Positions 28,626 to 36,733 of a DNA stretch of 64,000 nucleotides are shown piece after piece. The stretch covers positions 55,569-119,568 of the forward strand of contig RDDZ01000052.1 of the NCBI GenBank assembly GCA_003852775.1, given 5' to 3'. A model generated the notes under the pieces. It did not search any database. It saw nothing but the letters and a program-made list of their open reading frames with translations, and was not told where the DNA came from. Numbering within the stretch: the first letter of the stretch is position 1; each line of letters opens with the position of its first letter. This DNA comes from Microbacteriaceae bacterium. Lineage in GTDB: Bacteria > Actinomycetota > Actinomycetes > Actinomycetales > Microbacteriaceae. Made by a program: the position numbers and the translations under genes.

Positions 28626-29258
28626 CTAGTCCGCAGCTAGGCGCTGTTGCTCCTCGGGTCGATGCTCGTCGTCGCCGCGAACGAGTTCGCGAAGTTCCGG
28701 CACCACCTCCGTCTCGAACCACGGGTTCCGCGCGTGCCAGCGGAAGTTGAGGGGTGAGGGGTGGACGAGCGGCATGAGCTCGGGCAGGTGGTCGTGATAG
28801 GCGCGCACGGTCTCCGTAAGGCTGTCTCGGCGCCGAGGCCCCAGGTAGTGCGCTTGCGCGTAGGCGCCGATCAGGAGGGTCAGGCGGATGCGCGGCATGA
28901 GCGCGAGCAGCGGCGGATGCCACCGGGCGGCGAACCCGCGCCGCGGCGGAAGGTCGCCGCCCGCCCCGCGTCCGGGGTAGAAGAAGTCCATCGGCACGAT
29001 CGCGACTCTCGCCGGGTCGCGGAACGTCGCCTCGTCGAACCCGAGCCAGTCCCGCAGCCGCGCCCCGCTCGCGTCGTCGAAGGGGACCTCGCTCGCCTGG
29101 GCCCGGCGCCCCGGCGCCTGCCCCACCACGAGGATGCGGGCATCCGGATGCGCCCTGAACACGGGCACGTACCCGAGCTCCTGGAACGCCGCGTTCTCGG
29201 GGTCGGCGAGCACGGCGTCCCGCAGCGCCTCGATCGCCCGCTCGCCGTCCGTTTCCAC
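28626..29258 (-). CDS. Uracil-DNA glycosylase family protein
   Basis: 210 residues, GTG start. The motif ILVVGQAPGRRA corresponds to the UDG water-activating motif, and VHPSPLNFRWHARNPWFE to the C-terminal HPS (minor-groove) motif. Intervening LRDWLGFDEATFRDP and FYPGRG are typical of this uncharacterised UDG branch. It would excise deaminated bases, though substrate range is unproven in this subfamily. The 3' end faces the T5orf172 gene with a 25-bp gap. Confidence 0.85.
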   Translation of the reverse strand: METDGERAIEALRDAVLADPENAAFQELGYVPVFRAHPDARILVVGQAPGRRAQASEVPFDDASGARLRDWLGFDEATFRDPARVAIVPMDFFYPGRGAGGDLPPRRGFAARWHPPLLALMPRIRLTLLIGAYAQAHYLGPRRRDSLTETVRAYHDHLPELMPLVHPSPLNFRWHARNPWFETEVVPELRELVRGDDEHRPEEQQRLAAD

Positions 29259-29321
29259 CCCCTCATCCTCGCGGCCGCGACCGGGCGGCGCAGGCGCGGG
29301 CGGGGCGGGGAGGTGCCGGGG

Positions 29322-29393
29322 TCAGGCGGTGAACCCGCCCTCGACGGGCAGCACCACGCCCGTCACGTGGCTCGCGCGGTCGCTCAGCACGAC
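29322..29393 (-). pseudogene. C-terminal remnant of a short-chain dehydrogenase/reductase
   Basis: Only the last ~20 codons are recognisable: SDRASHVTGVVLPVEGGFTA followed by a stop, the standard SDR tail (S-D-x-A-S-x-V-T-G and V-D-G-G). Upstream on the same strand the sequence switches abruptly to the antisense of a RibD_C fragment, so no SDR body exists. This is a deletion remnant. Confidence 0.75.
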
Positions 29394-29885
29394 CCGATCG
29401 AGATGGAGGGCGGCACGACCTTCCAGTTCGTGACCGACGGCGTCGAGGCCGCGCTCGAACGGGCGCGGGCGTCGGCGGGTGACCGCGACATCTCCGTCGC
29501 GGGCGGCCCGAGCACCGTCAACCAGTTCCTCACCGCGGGCCTGCTCGACGTGCTGCGGCTGCACGTCACGCCGTGCGTGATCGGGGCGGGCGAGCGGGTC
29601 TTGGAGGGCGTGCCGCCGCAGCGCCTCGAGCTCGTGCGGTCGGCGCGCGGCGACTGGATCGACGAGGAGCACGACCCCGAAGGCTTCGCGCTCACCTTCG
29701 AGTGGCAGCAGGCGGAGGGTTCCCGCGCCGAGCACCGGACGGAGCTCGCCGAGCTCGACGCGGCGGAGGCGCGTGTCGTGTCCGGGTCCTACGGCGTGTG
29801 CGCCGTGTGCGGGCGGCCGATCCCGTGGGGGCAGCTCGAGCGGCGGCCGGCCCGCACCGTGTGCGTCGCGTGCACCGACCGCTGA
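29388..29885 (+). pseudogene. Chimeric remnant: RibD_C (dihydrofolate reductase family) fragment fused to TraR/DksA zinc-finger fragment
   Basis: The frame begins without a good start in HDPIEMEGGTTFQFVTDG, which is normally mid-protein in DHFR/RibD_C family enzymes, and continues through VAGGPSTVNQFLTAGL to RLELVRS. It then changes, still in frame, to DEEHDPEGFALTFEWQQ and GSYGVCAVCGRPIPWGQLER, ending in VCVACTDR: the C-terminal half of an actinobacterial TraR/DksA protein with its C4 zinc finger. Both parts lack their N-termini. An ATG at 29403 would give a 160-residue product, but no SD precedes it. I read it as a fusion made by deletion; a functional chimera is not excluded. Confidence 0.65.
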
Positions 29886-29889
29886 GCGG

Positions 29890-30060
29890 GTGACGCCGTC
29901 GGCCACGCGGCGTATCGCCGCAGCCACGCGCCGCATGCTCGACCGGCTGATCACGACCGCGCCGCCCAAGAACCGCGAGGCCGAGGCGCTCAAGGGGTGG
30001 GCACGGCACGAGAAGCGGATGGAGCGCGAGGTGCGCATCCGCACGGGGGCGGCGGGGTAG
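29890..30060 (+). CDS. Small basic ORF, possibly a gene remnant
   Basis: 56 residues from GTG at 29890. Third positions are almost all G or C, as in real genes here, and the sequence (RMLDRLITTAPPKNREAEAL, then WARHEKRMEREVRI) looks like an amphipathic helical peptide. No family recognised, no SD. It may be an intact small gene or the tail of a deleted one, given the broken genes next door. Confidence 0.35.
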   Translation: MTPSATRRIAAATRRMLDRLITTAPPKNREAEALKGWARHEKRMEREVRIRTGAAG

Positions 30061-30174
30061 CTGGGTTCGCCCCACAATTGGGCCTCGCAGTTGCGCCCGG
30101 AGGTGAAGATGATGCTTTGTCACGGCTGGGCGCCCTGGGGTTCGTCCAACCGTGCGAGAAAAGGAGGCCATCTG

Positions 30175-32055
30175 TTGGAGATCGCGAAGTTCTCGATATC
30201 AGCTAACCCTGGAGATGGCTTCATCCAGCTGGACTTCAAGCATTCGGGTCAGGTCGCACGGAATGTTTCGCTGCGGCTGGGCATACTCGACGAGAGCATC
30301 GCCCGCGCCGGTGACGGCTTCGACTTCGATGATCGGGATCGCGACCTCAGCGTCGTCCTCTATGTATCCAGCAAAGTCGATCACTCGTCGGTCAAAGCCG
30401 ACTACGTCGCGCCGATTGCGCCCAATCAGCACGTCGTAGTGTTCGTCGTCTGGACCAGCGACTCCACGGAGGACGTGCTGGCCGAGGGTGCGGAGATCGC
30501 GGTGAGCGCCGACGGCGGGTTCATGCACCGGGTGGTGTCCGGCTCCCGGGCGCTGGAGATGCTCCTCTCCACACAGACAGCGCGCATTGAGCACTTGCCT
30601 CGGGTGCCCGCGTTGGCGTCGGCTGATGCGGTGCCTCCGTTCGGGCGTTTGACGGTGGCGGGGTACCGAGGGTTCGCTGGAGAGGCCACCCTCAACTTCG
30701 CCGTGCCGAACGGAGAAGCTGGCTCGGGCCTCACGCTCGTCGTGGGGTCGAATAACAGCGGCAAGTCGAGCTTCATCGAGGCGATTCAGATCATCGCCCG
30801 CGCCCGCGCCCAAACGGAGATCGATTTTCCGGAGCCACGCCGAAACGCGCAGCGTGACTCCGTTTCGATCGAACTCGTCCGATCGGACGGTCAGAAGCTT
30901 GAGGTGCGTTCCCTTCGCCCAGGCGGCAGCCAGGCCTCTGCCGCGTGGGTTCCAAGTGAGGGGGCGCGGAAGTTCGATATTCATGTAACCCCGGCGCGGC
31001 GCAGCTTCAGTCAGTACTTCGGCGGCTTCGGCTCGAGCGATCGCGATTGGGGGCTCATGGATCAGGAGTACTCACGCACGCAGGTCCGCGATGCGTTCGT
31101 GGGTCGCCTGCGCGCAGTCGACCGCGACAATGCTCGACGCGAGGTATTCGATTCGCTTCTGACGGAGATCGTCGGCCAGCCGCTGGATTGGACTTTTGAT
31201 GAGGTGACGCCCCAGCAGCAGTACGTAAAGGTTCGTGATCAGGCTGGTGCCACTCATACCAGCGAAGGCCTCGGCGATGGGCTTGTCAGCCTCTTGTTCA
31301 TCGTGGACGCGCTCTATGACTCGGAGCCGGGAGCCCTCATCGCGATCGACGAGCCCGAGCTTTCGTTGCACCCGTTGCTGGTACGCCGACTTCGGAAGGT
31401 CCTGTCGCGCTTTTCAGCTGATCGGCAAATCGTAATCGCGACTCACTCGCCTCTGATGATCGATTGGGAGGACATTGCGGGCGGCGCTAGCGTCGCGCGG
31501 GTGTACAAGGACGCTGGTCGCTCGGTGCTGGCGCAGGCGGCGTCGGACACCCTGAGGAGGATTGCCTCGCTAGCCGACCATCGCAATCTCACTAACCCGC
31601 ACACGGTGGGCGTCGTGGCCCGCGAAGTGTTCTTCCGCGAGGATGGCATCCTTCTGGTGGAAGGACAGGATGACGCGATCTACCTTCCCCGCGTGCTTGC
31701 GGATCTGGGGCTTCCGGAGACGGAGAACATCTTCGGATGGGGTTCCGGCGGAGCGACAAACACTCCCACGCTTGCGAAGCTGTTCCTCGAACTCGGCTAT
31801 CGCCGGGTGGGAGTTCTCCTCGATGATGACGGCCGCCCGGAGACGCAGAAGGCTGCCGACGAACTCGCAGGAATGGGCCCTGAAGTCAAGGTGCGTCGCA
31901 TCCCTGCGCCCGACATCCGTTTCAAGAAGGCGGTGAAGCCGCGGGACGAGGTTATTGGACTGCTCGAGAGAGACGGAACACGAGTGAGGGAGGAACTGCG
32001 CGAGGACGCGACCGCCGCCCTTCAGGAGTTGCTTGCTCACGTGGACGGTGCCTGA
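30175..32055 (+). CDS. OLD family ATP-dependent endonuclease (ABC-type ATPase plus TOPRIM)
   Basis: 626 residues from TTG at 30175, chosen because AAGGAGG lies 7 nt upstream; the ATG used in the track (30091) has no SD. Residues 1-155 form an N-terminal extension I cannot assign, rich in beta-strand-like stretches. The ATPase domain then starts (FGRLTVAGYRGFAG) with Walker A GSNNSGKSS (192-200), signature-like EGLGDGLVSLLF, Walker B ALIAIDEPELSLHP and H-loop ATHSPLMI. A C-terminal TOPRIM domain follows (ILLVEGQDDAIYLP, VGVLLDDDG). OLD proteins act in phage exclusion and DNA processing. Codon bias is weaker than in the core genes, and it abuts tRNA-Ser. Confidence 0.87.
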   Translation: MEIAKFSISANPGDGFIQLDFKHSGQVARNVSLRLGILDESIARAGDGFDFDDRDRDLSVVLYVSSKVDHSSVKADYVAPIAPNQHVVVFVVWTSDSTEDVLAEGAEIAVSADGGFMHRVVSGSRALEMLLSTQTARIEHLPRVPALASADAVPPFGRLTVAGYRGFAGEATLNFAVPNGEAGSGLTLVVGSNNSGKSSFIEAIQIIARARAQTEIDFPEPRRNAQRDSVSIELVRSDGQKLEVRSLRPGGSQASAAWVPSEGARKFDIHVTPARRSFSQYFGGFGSSDRDWGLMDQEYSRTQVRDAFVGRLRAVDRDNARREVFDSLLTEIVGQPLDWTFDEVTPQQQYVKVRDQAGATHTSEGLGDGLVSLLFIVDALYDSEPGALIAIDEPELSLHPLLVRRLRKVLSRFSADRQIVIATHSPLMIDWEDIAGGASVARVYKDAGRSVLAQAASDTLRRIASLADHRNLTNPHTVGVVAREVFFREDGILLVEGQDDAIYLPRVLADLGLPETENIFGWGSGGATNTPTLAKLFLELGYRRVGVLLDDDGRPETQKAADELAGMGPEVKVRRIPAPDIRFKKAVKPRDEVIGLLERDGTRVREELREDATAALQELLAHVDGA

Positions 32056-32067
32056 TTGTTCCCATAG

Positions 32068-32099
32068 CGAAAGCCCCCGGGCTGAGCCGGGGGCTTTCG
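32068..32099. terminator. Strong bidirectional hairpin terminator
   Basis: CGAAAGCCCCCGG and CCGGGGGCTTTCG form a 13-bp perfect stem around GCTGAG. The A/T edges give short T-tracts on both strands. It sits between the OLD gene (plus) and tRNA-Ser (minus), and can end both transcripts. Confidence 0.85.
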
Positions 32100-32101
32100 A
32101 C

Positions 32102-32191
32102 TGGCGGTACCGGTGGGATTTGAACCCACGGAAGGCGTGAACCTTCACATGTTTTCGAGACATGCTCCTTCGGCCGCTCGGACACGGTACC
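32102..32191 (-). tRNA. tRNA-Ser(CGA)
   Basis: Type II tRNA with long variable arm. On the minus strand the acceptor stem GGTACCG pairs with CGGTACC; the D arm contains TCCGAGCGG; the anticodon loop CTCGAAA sits between CATGT and ACATG, giving anticodon CGA; the T loop is GGTTCAAATCC; and CCA is encoded. tRNA genes are common island attachment sites, and the accessory block ends here, but no duplicated 3' end was found in the window. Confidence 0.95.
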
Positions 32192-32270
32192 GCCGACGAG
32201 TCTAACGGACTTCGGGGGTGGTCGAGACCGCGGTCGGAGTCGCACTCCCGACCGGCCCCGGCGAGGCCCG

Positions 32271-33443
32271 TCAGCGGCTCCGCGACGCGGTCACCGTGAA
32301 CTTCGGCGTGCGGCTCAGCTGCCGGGTCGGGCCGACGACGCGCTCGAGCACGGGTCGGTACGCGAGGTGCGAGTTCCACACGACGCGCAGCTCGCCGCCC
32401 GGGCGCAGCACGCGCGCGGCGTCCGCGAAGAGGCGGTGCGCGATCTCGGTCGTGACGGCCGCGCCCGCGTGGAACGGCGGGTTGAGCACCACGAGGTCGG
32501 CGGATGCGTCGGGCTCGCCCGACAGGCCGTCGTCCTGACGCGCATTGATGCGCACGCCGTTCGCCGCGGCCGTCAGGCGGGCGGACTCGACCGCGATCTC
32601 CGAGACGTCGGTCGCGAGGATGCGGGAGTCCGGATTCCGGCGGGCGAGCTCGACCGCAACGATGCCCGTGCCGCACGCGAGGTCGATCGCGCGCTCGAAC
32701 GGCGGCAGCGCGTCGAAGGTGTCGAGCAGCGCACGCGTGCCGATGTCGAGGCTCGCGCCCGCGAACACCCCGGGCACGGCGACGACCTCGATCGCCGGAT
32801 GCTCGGCGGGGGAAGCGCCCTCGCGGCGGGAGCCGTTTCCCCCGCCGCCGGGGCGTAGCTCCAGCCGCGCCACGGACGGCGTCGGCGGGGTGACGTCTGC
32901 GCGGGGCTCTCGGGCCACGAGGATGCGCGACTTCGCCCGCGCGTGCGTCACGTCGACGCGGCCGAACGCGCGCGCGAGCACCTCGTTCTGCGTCGGCGTC
33001 ATGTGCTTGAGGCGTCCCGTGGCGAGCACCACGACATCCGGGCCCGCGACGTGGGCGATCGAGCGCGCGATCGCGTCGAGGCGGTCGAGCGAGCGGGGCA
33101 GCCGCACGAGCACGAGCGACGTCGCGGGCGTCACGAGCGAGGCGAGCGGATGCTGCGCGGGCTCCGCGAGCCCCGCGCGTTCGGCGTTCCCTGCGAGGGC
33201 GTGGCGGGCGACAAGCGAGTCCTGGTGCACGCGCACGTCGCGGGCGCCGAGCGCCAGGGCCCCGAGCGCGAGCGCGCCATGGGTGTCGTCGACGACCGCG
33301 ACCTCGCCGGCCACGGCATCCGGGAACTCGGATGCGGCGTAGTCGAGCAGGTAGCGGTCGGCGGCGTCCCACGCGCGCTGGTCGACGGTGCCGACGTCGG
33401 GGTCGCGGCGCAGCGCGTCGAGCATCGCGTCGAGGTCGGTCAC
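32271..33443 (-). CDS. Class I SAM-dependent methyltransferase, RsmC/RlmG type
   Basis: 390 residues with the two-domain architecture of RlmG/RsmC rRNA guanine-N2 methyltransferases. There is a degenerate N-terminal Rossmann domain (VAVVDDTHGALALGAL, GRLKHMTPTQNEVLA) and a catalytic C-terminal domain (AIDLACGTGIVAVELARRNP, ILATDVSEIAVESARLTA) with the base-binding motif VVLNPPFH. Start GTG is 6 nt behind TACCGT. RlmG would make m2G1835 in 23S rRNA; RsmC-like activity on 16S rRNA cannot be excluded. Confidence 0.82.
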   Translation of the reverse strand: MTDLDAMLDALRRDPDVGTVDQRAWDAADRYLLDYAASEFPDAVAGEVAVVDDTHGALALGALALGARDVRVHQDSLVARHALAGNAERAGLAEPAQHPLASLVTPATSLVLVRLPRSLDRLDAIARSIAHVAGPDVVVLATGRLKHMTPTQNEVLARAFGRVDVTHARAKSRILVAREPRADVTPPTPSVARLELRPGGGGNGSRREGASPAEHPAIEVVAVPGVFAGASLDIGTRALLDTFDALPPFERAIDLACGTGIVAVELARRNPDSRILATDVSEIAVESARLTAAANGVRINARQDDGLSGEPDASADLVVLNPPFHAGAAVTTEIAHRLFADAARVLRPGGELRVVWNSHLAYRPVLERVVGPTRQLSRTPKFTVTASRSR

Positions 33444-33467
33444 CCCTCGACGGTAGCCGGGTCGGCG

Positions 33468-34322
33468 TCAGACCGCCGCGCGCAGCCCCTCCGCGAGGGG
33501 CGTCGTCGGGCGGCCGATGAGGCCCGACAGCTCGTGCGTCACCTCGCCGAGCAGCCCGTCGCGGATGTTGCCGTCCATCGTGACGACGAAGCCGATCCTG
33601 CCCTCGTCGAGGCCCGCCGCGGTGAGCGCCTCGCGCTGCTCCTCGGGCGTCCACGCGACGTACGCGATCTCGCGGCCGAGCACCTCGCCGATCGCCGCGG
33701 CGAGCTCGGAGAAGTCCCAGGCCACGTCGCCGCCGAGCTCGTAGACCTTGCCGAGGTGACCGTCCGTCGTGAGCACGACCGCCGCGGCATCCGCGAAGTC
33801 GGCCCGCGACGCGCTCGCGACGCGGCCCTCGCCCGTGCTTGAGGCGACGACGCCCGTCGCCTCCGCCTGGCGCAGGGTCTGCACGTAGTTCTCGGTGTAC
33901 CAGTTGTTGCGCAGCACCGTGAACGGGACGCCGGAGGCTGCGAGTGCCGCCTCGGTCGCCTTGTGCTCGGGGTTCACGATGAGCGCCGAGGTGTCGGCCT
34001 GCGGCGCGCTCGTGTAGGCGAGCTGCTGCACGCCCGCGGCGGCGGCCGCCTCGATGACGTTCGTGTGCTGCGGCACGCGCTTGCCGATCTCGCTGCCCGA
34101 CACCAGCAGCATCCGCTCGACGCCGGCCACGGCCTCCGCGATCGTGGCGGGGTCGTCGTAGTCGAGGCGCACGGCCTGCACGCCCTTCGCGGCGAGGTCG
34201 GCGATCTTCGCGGTGTCGCGGGCGCCGGCGCGGATGTCGGAGGCGGGCACGCCGCGCGCGAGCAGCGCCTCGACGGTGAGGCGGCCGAGGTTCCCGGAGG
34301 CGGCGGTGACGAGGAGGGTCAT
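33468..34322 (-). CDS. qorB: NmrA-like NAD(P)H:quinone oxidoreductase, QorB type
   Basis: 284 residues. An atypical SDR with N-terminal nucleotide motif LLVTAASGNLGRLTVEALLA and the subfamily marks VSGSEIGKRVPQHTNVIEAA, YTSAPQADTS and VLRNNWYTENY. It matches YtfG/QorB quinone reductases. SD AAAGGA precedes the ATG. Divergent from an HxlR-type gene across a palindromic region, the conserved ytfG/ytfH arrangement, implying redox or quinone-responsive control. Confidence 0.88.
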   Translation of the reverse strand: MTLLVTAASGNLGRLTVEALLARGVPASDIRAGARDTAKIADLAAKGVQAVRLDYDDPATIAEAVAGVERMLLVSGSEIGKRVPQHTNVIEAAAAAGVQQLAYTSAPQADTSALIVNPEHKATEAALAASGVPFTVLRNNWYTENYVQTLRQAEATGVVASSTGEGRVASASRADFADAAAVVLTTDGHLGKVYELGGDVAWDFSELAAAIGEVLGREIAYVAWTPEEQREALTAAGLDEGRIGFVVTMDGNIRDGLLGEVTHELSGLIGRPTTPLAEGLRAAV

Positions 34323-34393
34323 GCGAGGTGTCCTTTCGTAGACGTCTTCGCGGGGTGCAACTACGCGCCACCCAGAGTACTTCCCGAGAGAGA

Positions 34394-34416
34394 GTACCTA
34401 CTTTCCGGTAAGGTAC
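34394..34416. promoter_or_regulatory. Probable HxlR-type operator between qorB and its regulator
   Basis: GTACCT and AGGTAC form inverted half-sites 11 nt apart, and another AGTAC occurs at 34376-34380. The right half overlaps the TAAGGT box (34409-34414) that lies 6 nt before the regulator's ATG, so binding would block the regulator's own promoter. Confidence 0.6.
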
Positions 34417-34420
34417 TGGC

Positions 34421-34816
34421 ATGACGGTAAGCCTTCGCGAGCTGCGGGCCCTGCCCGGGTTCAGCGACAAGCTCCTCACCGACGGCTGCCCCACGCGCGT
34501 CGTGCTCGACCACGTCACGAGCAAGTGGGGCGTGCTCGTGCTCCTCGCGCTGAGCGACGGCACCCACCGCTGGGGCGAGCTGCGCCGCGCCGTCGACGGC
34601 ATCAGCGAGAAGATGCTCGCCCAGACCCTGCGCATCCTCGAGGCCGACGGGCTCGTGCTGCGCGACGCGCGACCCACGATCCCGCCGCACGTCGAGTACT
34701 CGCTCACGGCATCCGGCCGCGAGCTCGTCGGACGGATGCTGCCGCTGGTCGAGTGGGTCGCGCGCAACGCGACGCGGATGCTCGCGCGGGAGACCGAGGC
34801 CGCCGCGGCGTCCTGA
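34421..34816 (+). CDS. HxlR family transcriptional regulator (QorR/YtfH-like)
   Basis: 131 residues, a winged-helix MarR-like protein. The DNA-binding core VLDHVTSKWGVLVLLALSDG, RWGELRRAVDGISEKMLAQT and LEADGLVLRDARPTIPPHVE is canonical. A single N-terminal cysteine (Cys23 in TDGCPTRVV) matches the redox-sensing Cys of QorR/HypR members. It should repress divergent qorB and itself. Leaderless start (TAAGGT plus 6 nt). Confidence 0.88.
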   Translation: MTVSLRELRALPGFSDKLLTDGCPTRVVLDHVTSKWGVLVLLALSDGTHRWGELRRAVDGISEKMLAQTLRILEADGLVLRDARPTIPPHVEYSLTASGRELVGRMLPLVEWVARNATRMLARETEAAAAS

Positions 34817-34854
34817 GGCTGCGCGACGTCGCACCCGCCTGCCAGCATGGGCGC

Positions 34855-35724
34855 ATGAGCGACATCGGCGTCATCTTCACCCCCACGCGGCCGCCCGAGC
34901 AGCTGCGCGAGTTCGTGATCGAGGCAGAACGCCTGGGACTGGATGAGGTGCTGCTTTTCGAGGACTGCTTCCGCGAGTCGGGCCTCGCCGCCGCGGTGGC
35001 CGCCCTCGCCGCGACCGAGTGCCTCCGGGTGGGCATCGGCGTGTTGCCGATGCCGTTCCGCAACGTCGCGCTCCTCGCGATGGAGGTCGCCACGATCGAC
35101 CGTCTCTTCCCCGGGCGGCTGCGCCTCGGCGTCGGCCACGGCGTGCAGGACTGGATGGCGCAGGTCGGCGCCCGCCCCGCGTCGCCTCTCACGCTCATGC
35201 GCGAGTACGTGCCGGCGCTGCGCCGCCTGCTCGCGGGCGAGCGCGTGGACGCCTCCGGGCGCTACGTGACGCTCGACGGCGTGCAGCTCGACTGGCCGCC
35301 CGCCGCACCCGTCGCGGTGTGGGCCGCGGGCGAGGGGCCGAAGACGCTCGGGGTCACCGGCGAGGTCGCCGACGGCACGATCTTCACCTCCGGCACCTCG
35401 CCCGAGATGCTCGCCGCGGGTCGCGGACTCGCCGCCGCGGGCCGCCGCGCCGCGGGGCGCGAGGGCGAGCAGCCGGCCGCCGTCTTCGTCATGACCGCCT
35501 TCGGCGAGGGGGCGGATGCGCGCCTCCGGGCCGAGCTCGAGCAGTGGGGTTACACGGGCGAGCGCGGCGCGGGCGCCGCGGGCACGGTCGACGAGGTCGC
35601 CGCCCGCGTGCGCGAGTGGGTCGACGCGGGCGCCGAGACGGTGCTGCTGCAGCCGCTCGACGACGAGACCGACCTCACCGCGTTCCTCGCGGGCTGCGCC
35701 GAGGTCGCCGCGCGACTGCGTTGA
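34855..35724 (+). CDS. LLM class flavin-dependent oxidoreductase
   Basis: 289 residues; ATG at 34855 lies 6 nt behind CAGCAT, while the track start at 34525 is a shadow of the HxlR gene. The F420/FMN-dependent TIM-barrel features are clear: VGIGVLPMPFRNVALLAMEV, ATIDRLFPGRLRLGVGHGVQ, and PVAVWAAGEGPKTLGVTGEVADG. It resembles F420-dependent tetrahydromethanopterin-reductase-like enzymes; substrate unknown. Unrelated in detail to the LLM protein at 2755. Confidence 0.87.
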   Translation: MSDIGVIFTPTRPPEQLREFVIEAERLGLDEVLLFEDCFRESGLAAAVAALAATECLRVGIGVLPMPFRNVALLAMEVATIDRLFPGRLRLGVGHGVQDWMAQVGARPASPLTLMREYVPALRRLLAGERVDASGRYVTLDGVQLDWPPAAPVAVWAAGEGPKTLGVTGEVADGTIFTSGTSPEMLAAGRGLAAAGRRAAGREGEQPAAVFVMTAFGEGADARLRAELEQWGYTGERGAGAAGTVDEVAARVREWVDAGAETVLLQPLDDETDLTAFLAGCAEVAARLR

Positions 35725-35746
35725 CGCGCAGCTCGCCCGCGCGCTC

Positions 35747-36646
35747 CTAGGTGAGCCCCTCGGCGGTCTGCTCGAGCTCGGATGCCGGCGCCGGTCGCTG
35801 GGTCGCGATCGCCGTGCCCGCGGCGGCGCACACGAGCACGATCGCGAGCAGCTGCACCCAGCCGAGGCGCTCGTGCAGCACGATCCAGCCGAACACGGCC
35901 GCGACGACGGGCCCGAACGACGTGATGATCGCGTAGAGCCGCGCCGTGATGCGGCGCAGGATGAAGGTGTCGAGCGCGTAGGGCAGCGCCGACGACAGGA
36001 TGCCGATGCCGACGAGCAGGCCGACGACCGGCCACGAGAACTCGGCGCCGGGCAGCGTGAACGCGGCGACCGGCAGGATGAGCGCGAGGCTCACGATCCC
36101 CGCGACGGTGAGCCCCTCGAGCCCCGGGAGGCCGAGCGCGACGCGCCGCGTGAGCAGGATGTAGGCCGCCCACGCCGCCGCCGCGAGCAGCGCGAGCACG
36201 ACGCCCCACGCATCCACCTCGCCCTCGAGGCCCGTGAGCAGTACGACGCCCGCGCCCGCGACGAACACGCAGATGACATCGAGCAGGCGGCGCGAGGTGG
36301 CGAGGGCGAGCAGCAGCGGACCGAGGAACTCGATCGTCGCGGCGATGCCGAGACCGAGCAGGTGCACCGACTCGTAGAACGTGAGGTTCATGACCGCGAG
36401 CGCCACCCCGAGCGCGACCGCGGGCCACAGCCGCCGCCACGTCAGCAGCGAGCGGCGGGGTCGGTAGAACGGCAGCAGCACGGCGATCATCACGAGCTGC
36501 CGCGCGGCGACGACGATCGGCGACCCGACGAACGGGATGGCGACGCCCGCGAGCGCCGAGCCGAGATTGATCGACACCTCGGTGCCCACCTGCGTGGCCG
36601 CGCCGACGACGGTGCGGCGGCGTCCCGCATCCGTTCCCGCGCTCAC
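35747..36646 (-). CDS. EamA/DMT family exporter (RhtA-like)
   Basis: 299 residues from GTG at 36646, preferred because CAGAAT lies 6 nt upstream. Ten membrane helices in two EamA repeats are visible (LGSALAGVAIPFVGSPIVVA, MNLTFYESVHLLGLGIAATI, LDTFILRRITARLYAIITSF). The pattern NLTFYESVHLLGLGIAATIEF followed by GP resembles threonine/homoserine exporter RhtA. Likely an inner-membrane drug/metabolite exporter; substrate not proven. Confidence 0.85.
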   Translation of the reverse strand: MSAGTDAGRRRTVVGAATQVGTEVSINLGSALAGVAIPFVGSPIVVAARQLVMIAVLLPFYRPRRSLLTWRRLWPAVALGVALAVMNLTFYESVHLLGLGIAATIEFLGPLLLALATSRRLLDVICVFVAGAGVVLLTGLEGEVDAWGVVLALLAAAAWAAYILLTRRVALGLPGLEGLTVAGIVSLALILPVAAFTLPGAEFSWPVVGLLVGIGILSSALPYALDTFILRRITARLYAIITSFGPVVAAVFGWIVLHERLGWVQLLAIVLVCAAAGTAIATQRPAPASELEQTAEGLT

Positions 36647-36733
36647 CGCCCCATTCTGCCCGCCCCGCGACCCCGCTTCCGCCACGGCGTCAAGGGGCTC
36701 GGACCCGCGCTCCGGCACCGGCAGGATGGGGGT

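Noticed and set aside
28625-28641. CCTAG...CTAGG inverted repeat at the 3' end of the UDG gene
   Set aside because: Five-base arms only and no T-tract; too short to call a terminator.
29403-29885. Chimeric ORF considered as an intact dihydrofolate reductase family gene
   Set aside because: It begins in the middle of the RibD_C domain, has no SD and ends in an unrelated zinc-finger domain.
27161-32055. Accessory block considered as an intact prophage or integrative element
   Set aside because: No integrase, transposase, phage structural gene or duplicated attachment site was found.
31570-35139. 1189-codon minus-strand ORF spanning OLD, tRNA-Ser, methyltransferase and qorB
   Set aside because: Runs through a tRNA and several well-supported genes in other frames; composition is low-complexity Arg/Ala. 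Shadow ORF.
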